From assembly GCA_017997315.1 (NCBI GenBank), contig JAGOFF010000081.1, positions 1-9,201 of the forward strand: DNA of 9,201 nt, written 5' to 3'. This document shows, in pieces, positions 5,089 through 9,201 of this stretch. The stretch is from Clostridia bacterium (GTDB lineage Bacteria; Bacillota; Clostridia; Saccharofermentanales; UBA5734). The notes beneath the pieces were generated by a model. It was not told where the DNA came from and ran no database searches. It saw only the letters and a program-made list of their open reading frames with translations. Within the stretch, counting starts at the first letter, position 1. Every line of letters starts with the position of its first letter. The translations under genes and the position numbers were made by a program.

Positions 5089-7311
5089 ATGACACGATGG
5101 AAAGACGGAATCTGGAACGATGAAATCGATGTGCGCAACTTCATTGTACGCAACTACACACCCTATGACGGGGACGAGCGGTTCCTGTCCGGTCCGACCG
5201 ACCGGACGCGGACTTTGTGGAACGAAGTGACGGGGCTGCTCGCGCGCGAACGGGAGGCGGGAGGGGTCCTGGACATTGATCCGCATACCATCTCCACCGT
5301 CGACTCCCATGAAGCAGGCTACATCCGCCGCGACCTGGAGACCATCGTCGGACTGCAGACCGATGAACCGCTCAAGCGTGCGATCATGCCGTTCGGAGGT
5401 ATCCGGATGGTTCGCGCCTCCCTGAGCGAGTACGGCCGGGAGTCCGACCCCGCGGTCGAAAACGTGTTCCGGTACCGGAAGACCCACAACGACGGGGTTT
5501 TTGACGTGTACACCGAAGAGATGCTGGCGGCACGCAAGTCCGGCATCATCACAGGACTGCCGGATGCCTACGGCCGGGGGCGTATCATCGGGGATTACCG
5601 CCGCGTCGCGCTGTACGGCGTAGACCGGCTGCTGGAGATGAAGAAAGCCGCCAAACGCCGGCTGTCATCCAGCATGACCGAGGAAGTCATCCGGCTCCGC
5701 GAGGAGATCAGCGAACAGATCCGGGCGCTCGCGGACCTCAAGGCCATGGCCGCACGGTATGGATTCGACATCGCGCGTCCGGCGGAGGACGTGCGGGAAG
5801 CCGTCCAGTGGACGTACTTCGCCTATCTGGGTGCGGTCAAGGACCAGAACGGTGCGGCGATGTCGCTCGGCCGGGTGTCCACATTCCTGGACGTCTACGC
5901 GGAGCGCGATCTCGCGCTCGGCCGGTATACCGAGGAAGAGATCCAGGAATTTGTCGACCACTTCGTCATGAAGCTCCGGCTGGTCCGCTTCCTGCGGACG
6001 CATTCCTATGACGAGCTTTTCAGCGGAGACCCGACCTGGGTGACCGAAGCGTTGGGCGGGATGTGCCTCGACGGGCGTCACATGGTCACCCGCATGACCT
6101 ACCGGTTCCTGCATACGCTCACCAATCTCGGACCTGCGCCGGAGCCCAACATGACCATCCTGTGGAGCGTGCGTCTGCCGGAAGCGTTCAAGCGGTATGT
6201 GTCCAGACTGTCCATCCGGACCTCCTCGATCCAGTACGAGAACGACGACCTCATGCTGCCCAAGTTCGGGGACGACTATGGTATCGCCTGCTGCGTGTCC
6301 GCCATGCGGATCGGAAAGCAGATGCAGTTCTTCGGGGCGCGCGCCAACCTGGCGAAAGCGCTGCTGTATGCCCTCAACGGCGGCCGCGACGAGCTGTCCG
6401 GCGCGCAGGTGGGGCCCGCGATCGCACCGGTCACCACGGCAGCCGGGGAGAAGCTGGACTACACGGAGGTCCGCGCACGGTATGCGGACATCTGCGAATG
6501 GCTCGCGGAACTGTATATCGACACCCTGAACGTCATCCACTACATGCATGACAAATACAGCTATGAAAAGCTTCAGATGGCGCTGCACGACGAGGATGTC
6601 ATGCGGACGTCCGCATGCGGACTGGCCGGACTGTCGGTCGTCGTCGACTCCTTGTCCGCCATCCGTTACGCGGAGGTGCGGCCGATCCGGAACGACAAGG
6701 GGCTGACCGTGGATTTCGAGATCACCGGGGACTTCCCGAAGTTCGGCAACAACGATCCCCGGGCGGATGAACTCGCGGTCGACGTGGTACGCAAGTTCAT
6801 GGGCCGTCTGGCGATGCGCAAGACCTACCGGAACAGCAAACCCACCATGTCCATCCTCACCATCACCTCCAACGTCGTCTACGGGAAAAAGACCGGAGCG
6901 ACCCCCGATGGACGCAAGGCCGGCGAACCGTTCGCACCGGGCGCCAATCCGATGCACGGCCGGGACAGCCGCGGAAGCGTCGCCTCGATGATGTCGGTCG
7001 CCAGGCTGCCTTACGACTACAGCGAGGACGGGATCTCCTACACCTTCTCCATCGTGCCGGGTGCGCTCGGCAAGGACGACGCGGAGAAGGAAACCAACCT
7101 GGCGCGCCTGATGGACGCGTATTTCGGGGAGGGCGGCCACCACATCAACATCAACGTCATGGACCGCGAAGTCCTGCTGGACGCCATGGATCATCCGGAG
7201 AAGTATCCGCAGCTCACGATCCGGGTGTCCGGATACGCCGTCAACTTCATCAAGCTTACGCGCGAGCAGCAGCAGGATGTGATCAACCGGACCTTCCACA
7301 CGAGGTTCTAG
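5089..7311 (+). CDS. pflB: Formate C-acetyltransferase (pyruvate formate-lyase)
   Basis: A 740-residue glycyl radical enzyme that converts pyruvate and CoA to formate and acetyl-CoA in the cytoplasm during anaerobic fermentation. The paired catalytic cysteines C401-C402 (IACCVS) mark true PFL rather than other glycyl radical enzymes. The radical glycine is G715 in RVSGYAVNF near the C-terminus. The stretches EPNMTILWS (352-360), SSIQYENDDLM (379-389) and GKQMQFFGARANLAK (409-423) are near-invariant in PFL. Length matches clostridial PFL (about 740). The frame is open from 4660, but the ATG at 5089 has AAGGAG at 7-base spacing and gives the normal N-terminus. The activase gene starts two bases after the stop. 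Expression is expected under anoxic conditions. No frameshift or missing residue is seen. Confidence 0.98.
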   Translation: MTRWKDGIWNDEIDVRNFIVRNYTPYDGDERFLSGPTDRTRTLWNEVTGLLAREREAGGVLDIDPHTISTVDSHEAGYIRRDLETIVGLQTDEPLKRAIMPFGGIRMVRASLSEYGRESDPAVENVFRYRKTHNDGVFDVYTEEMLAARKSGIITGLPDAYGRGRIIGDYRRVALYGVDRLLEMKKAAKRRLSSSMTEEVIRLREEISEQIRALADLKAMAARYGFDIARPAEDVREAVQWTYFAYLGAVKDQNGAAMSLGRVSTFLDVYAERDLALGRYTEEEIQEFVDHFVMKLRLVRFLRTHSYDELFSGDPTWVTEALGGMCLDGRHMVTRMTYRFLHTLTNLGPAPEPNMTILWSVRLPEAFKRYVSRLSIRTSSIQYENDDLMLPKFGDDYGIACCVSAMRIGKQMQFFGARANLAKALLYALNGGRDELSGAQVGPAIAPVTTAAGEKLDYTEVRARYADICEWLAELYIDTLNVIHYMHDKYSYEKLQMALHDEDVMRTSACGLAGLSVVVDSLSAIRYAEVRPIRNDKGLTVDFEITGDFPKFGNNDPRADELAVDVVRKFMGRLAMRKTYRNSKPTMSILTITSNVVYGKKTGATPDGRKAGEPFAPGANPMHGRDSRGSVASMMSVARLPYDYSEDGISYTFSIVPGALGKDDAEKETNLARLMDAYFGEGGHHININVMDREVLLDAMDHPEKYPQLTIRVSGYAVNFIKLTREQQQDVINRTFHTRF

Positions 7312-7313
7312 CC

Positions 7314-8069
7314 ATGATCGGGGCGGCGGACAGAGAGCGGCTGCGGGCGGTGCAGGGCCGCGTCCACTCGGTGGAGACCCTCGGGACTCTGGACGGCCCG
7401 GGACTCCGGTACGTGCTTTTCCTGCAGGGGTGTCCGTTGAACTGCCTCTATTGCCACAATCCCGACGCGATCGGATTCAGCGGTGGGAGCGTCACCACCG
7501 CGGGCGCAGCGGTGGACGACCTGCTCCGATACCGCCGTTTCACCGCGTCGGGCGGCGTGACGCTCACCGGAGGAGAACCGCTGGCGCAGCCGCGCTTTGC
7601 CGAAGCCATCCTCCGCCTGGCCCGGGATGAAGGGATCCATACCGCGGTCGATACTTCGGGCGGCATGCCGCTGTCCGCCTGCCGGGATGCGATCGACGCG
7701 GCGGACCTTCTTCTGCTGGACATCAAGGGATGGGACCATGCGTTGTGCGAGAAGATCTCGGGGCGCGGAAACGAGGGGTCCAAGGCGATGCTCGAATACC
7801 GCGAATCCGTCGGCGCACCGGTCTGGATCCGGCACGTCATCGTTCCCGGATATACGCTGGATGACCGGCAGCTGGAGGAGTTGGCCGAGTACGTCTCGCG
7901 CTTCCGGTGCGTCGAGCGGGTGGAGCTCCTGCCGTTTCACAAGATGGGTGAGTTCAAGTGGTCCGGACTGCAGAGAGCGTATGAGTTGGGCGATACGCCG
8001 GAACCTACGGCGGAGGATATGAAACGGGCCCGGGCGCCGTTTCTGGCGCGCGGGCTCGTCGTGCGGTAG
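7314..8069 (+). CDS. pflA: Pyruvate formate-lyase activating enzyme (radical SAM)
   Basis: A 251-residue radical SAM enzyme that uses S-adenosylmethionine and a 4Fe-4S cluster to place the glycyl radical on PFL. The cluster motif CPLNCLYCHN gives C40, C44 and C47 (CX3CX2C). TLDGPGLRYVLFLQGC leads into it as in typical activases. GGEPL at 86-90 binds the methionine end of SAM, and DIKGWD (136-141) and LLPFHKMGEFKW (205-216) are also family features. Length is usual. The start is an ATG two bases after the pflB stop, with GAGG (7302-7305) inside the end of pflB serving as ribosome binding site, so the pair is translated from one message and the activase matches the adjacent lyase. No additional ferredoxin cluster domain is present, consistent with a PFL activase rather than a glycerol-dehydratase-type activase. 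Confidence 0.97.
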   Translation: MIGAADRERLRAVQGRVHSVETLGTLDGPGLRYVLFLQGCPLNCLYCHNPDAIGFSGGSVTTAGAAVDDLLRYRRFTASGGVTLTGGEPLAQPRFAEAILRLARDEGIHTAVDTSGGMPLSACRDAIDAADLLLLDIKGWDHALCEKISGRGNEGSKAMLEYRESVGAPVWIRHVIVPGYTLDDRQLEELAEYVSRFRCVERVELLPFHKMGEFKWSGLQRAYELGDTPEPTAEDMKRARAPFLARGLVVR

Positions 8070-8078
8070 AGCGCGGGG

Positions 8079-8100
8079 AACCAGGGAAGTGCCCGGTTTT
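8079..8100. terminator. Weak candidate terminator between convergent pflA and the transporter
   Basis: AACC-A-GGG (8079-8086, with one bulged A) can pair with CCCGGTT (8092-8098), followed by TT on the plus strand. It fits the 29-base gap between the two convergent genes but overlaps the transporter stop codon. The stem is short, so confidence is low. Confidence 0.35.
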
Positions 8101-9201
8101 ACGGAACGGCCGGCTGCTCGATGGCCTTCATCTGCCGGTCGACCTTCATCGAGACCACCACATTGAGGACAGACAGCCCGGCGGCCAGATAGAATACGCT
8201 TTCCGGGCCGATCGTCTGCCAGGCATAACCGCCGGCGAGGGCAAGGGTGATGGACACGAAATGGTCCATGCTGACACCGGTGGAGAGGACGGCTGTAAGT
8301 TCCGACGGGTCGTCCACGATCTTGCGCAGGTATACGGTCCGGATCAGGCCGAACTGCATCGCCATCTTGTTCAACGCAAACAGGACGAACACCGCGATGA
8401 CCGCCCAGCCGGTCTTGCCCAGCGCGCCGGAGGAGAAGCCCCCGCTGAGAAGCGCATACGCAAGATAGACCGTGATGAACGAGGCTCCTTCGATGGTCAT
8501 GAGCCGCGCCGGCCCGAACCGGTCGACCCACTTCCCCAGCGCGGGCAGGAAGAAGATGCCGATCGCCGAACCGACAACTCCCAGAATGGCCAGGGTGTCG
8601 GCCTTGCGGCCCAGCAGCTCGATCAGGACCCACGGCCCGAACACCACCATGATCTGCTTGTGCGCGCCGTTCAGGATCGCCAGATAGTAGTAGTACCGGT
8701 ACTTCTTCCGGACCACCAGTCTCATCCGCTCGCGCCGCGGCGGCTGGTTGTCGGCGATCCGCCGAAGCGGCAGAAACAGGATGAAGATCACCACGAGCAG
8801 GAGTCCGGACAACAGGAACGGGAGCACGACACGTCCTTCAAACGTGAAGAATCCCACCTTGAAGCCGACGAAGACCAGGACACCCGCCACCAGGGACGCC
8901 GCGGTCATGATCCCGTTGAACTGCCCGAGGCGGGATCCGACGTGCCCGTCCTTGATCAGCGAAACCCCGATGCTGTCGCGCAGCGGGATGAACAGGTGCA
9001 TGCCCAGCGAGTTGATGAACAGGAACACCAGCATGACCGCGAAGGAGGGCGTCACCACACCGAGCACCAGGATGCCGACGATCATGAGGAGCTGGGCGAC
9101 CATGGCGGTCTTCATGTCTCCGAGTCCCATCCCGGACAATATGGATACCGCCGCCATGCACAACAGTCCCGGAAGCTCGCGAGGCAGTTCGATGAAACCG
9201 C
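8099..9201 (-). CDS. MFS-type transporter (partial, N-terminus beyond right edge)
   Basis: The 366 visible residues contain about ten hydrophobic membrane segments, consistent with a major facilitator superfamily permease of 12 helices missing its first part. The frame stays open to the window edge: the 12 residues before the TTG at 9163 read GFIELPRELPGL, so the start lies outside. A basic loop, RRIADNQPPRRERMRLVVRK, separates two helix groups as in the MFS central loop. GKWVDRFGPARLM between later helices resembles the MFS loop 8-9 motif (GxxxDRxGxR). A short YRYYYYL run begins the second half. Substrate is unknown; being convergent with pflA, it is not part of that operon and need not transport formate. 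The C-terminus is short and ends at TAA. Confidence 0.85.
   Translation of the reverse strand, partial: GFIELPRELPGLLCMAAVSILSGMGLGDMKTAMVAQLLMIVGILVLGVVTPSFAVMLVFLFINSLGMHLFIPLRDSIGVSLIKDGHVGSRLGQFNGIMTAASLVAGVLVFVGFKVGFFTFEGRVVLPFLLSGLLLVVIFILFLPLRRIADNQPPRRERMRLVVRKKYRYYYYLAILNGAHKQIMVVFGPWVLIELLGRKADTLAILGVVGSAIGIFFLPALGKWVDRFGPARLMTIEGASFITVYLAYALLSGGFSSGALGKTGWAVIAVFVLFALNKMAMQFGLIRTVYLRKIVDDPSELTAVLSTGVSMDHFVSITLALAGGYAWQTIGPESVFYLAAGLSVLNVVVSMKVDRQMKAIEQPAVP

Noticed and set aside
5665..7299. 544-codon minus-strand frame antisense to pflB
   Set aside because: It is entirely inside pflB, which has every catalytic motif intact; the antisense product is low-complexity and histidine/arginine rich.
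8684..8696. Short TAG/TAC triplet run in the transporter gene
   Set aside because: It simply encodes a run of tyrosines in the protein and is too short to be a meaningful repeat.

Overview
This is a roughly 60+% GC stretch of bacterial chromosome holding eight protein genes, two of them cut by the window edges. No RNA gene, insertion sequence, phage gene or CRISPR array is visible. Strong AAGGAG-type ribosome binding sites, an oxygen-sensitive pyruvate formate-lyase pair with Clostridium-like wording, and a GYCEKS-type REC/HD-GYP regulator all suggest an anaerobic or fermentative, high-GC Bacillota-like organism. That assignment is inference, not proof.

Layout. Positions 1-1906 (minus strand) carry a two-gene operon: an FAD-dependent oxidoreductase followed, with a 4-base GTGA overlap, by a PdxA-family dehydrogenase that runs off the left edge. 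Facing away from it is a TIM-barrel sugar isomerase/epimerase (2083-2877, plus). The 176-base divergent region holds two back-to-back -10 boxes, each next to the same heptamer GTGCGGT. This is a plausible carbohydrate or sugar-acid catabolic locus; the substrate cannot be read from the sequence. A small terminator, then a TATAAT promoter with a Rex-like inverted repeat at the predicted transcription start, precede a stand-alone response regulator with REC, GAF-like and HD-GYP domains (3047-4558), a predicted cyclic-di-GMP phosphodiesterase. A strong two-way terminator separates it from a small three-helix membrane protein on the minus strand (4632-4940).

The right half is the fermentation module: pyruvate formate-lyase (5089-7311) and, two bases later, its radical-SAM activating enzyme (7314-8069). 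A convergent MFS transporter (8099-9201, minus), whose N-terminus lies beyond the right edge, closes the window.

The locus looks mostly like ordinary housekeeping and catabolic chromosome. No clearly new biological system is visible. The most interesting signals are regulatory: the Rex-like operator in front of the HD-GYP gene, the symmetric GTGCGGT arrangement between the divergent catabolic promoters, and the overlapping inverted repeats just before the pflB start.
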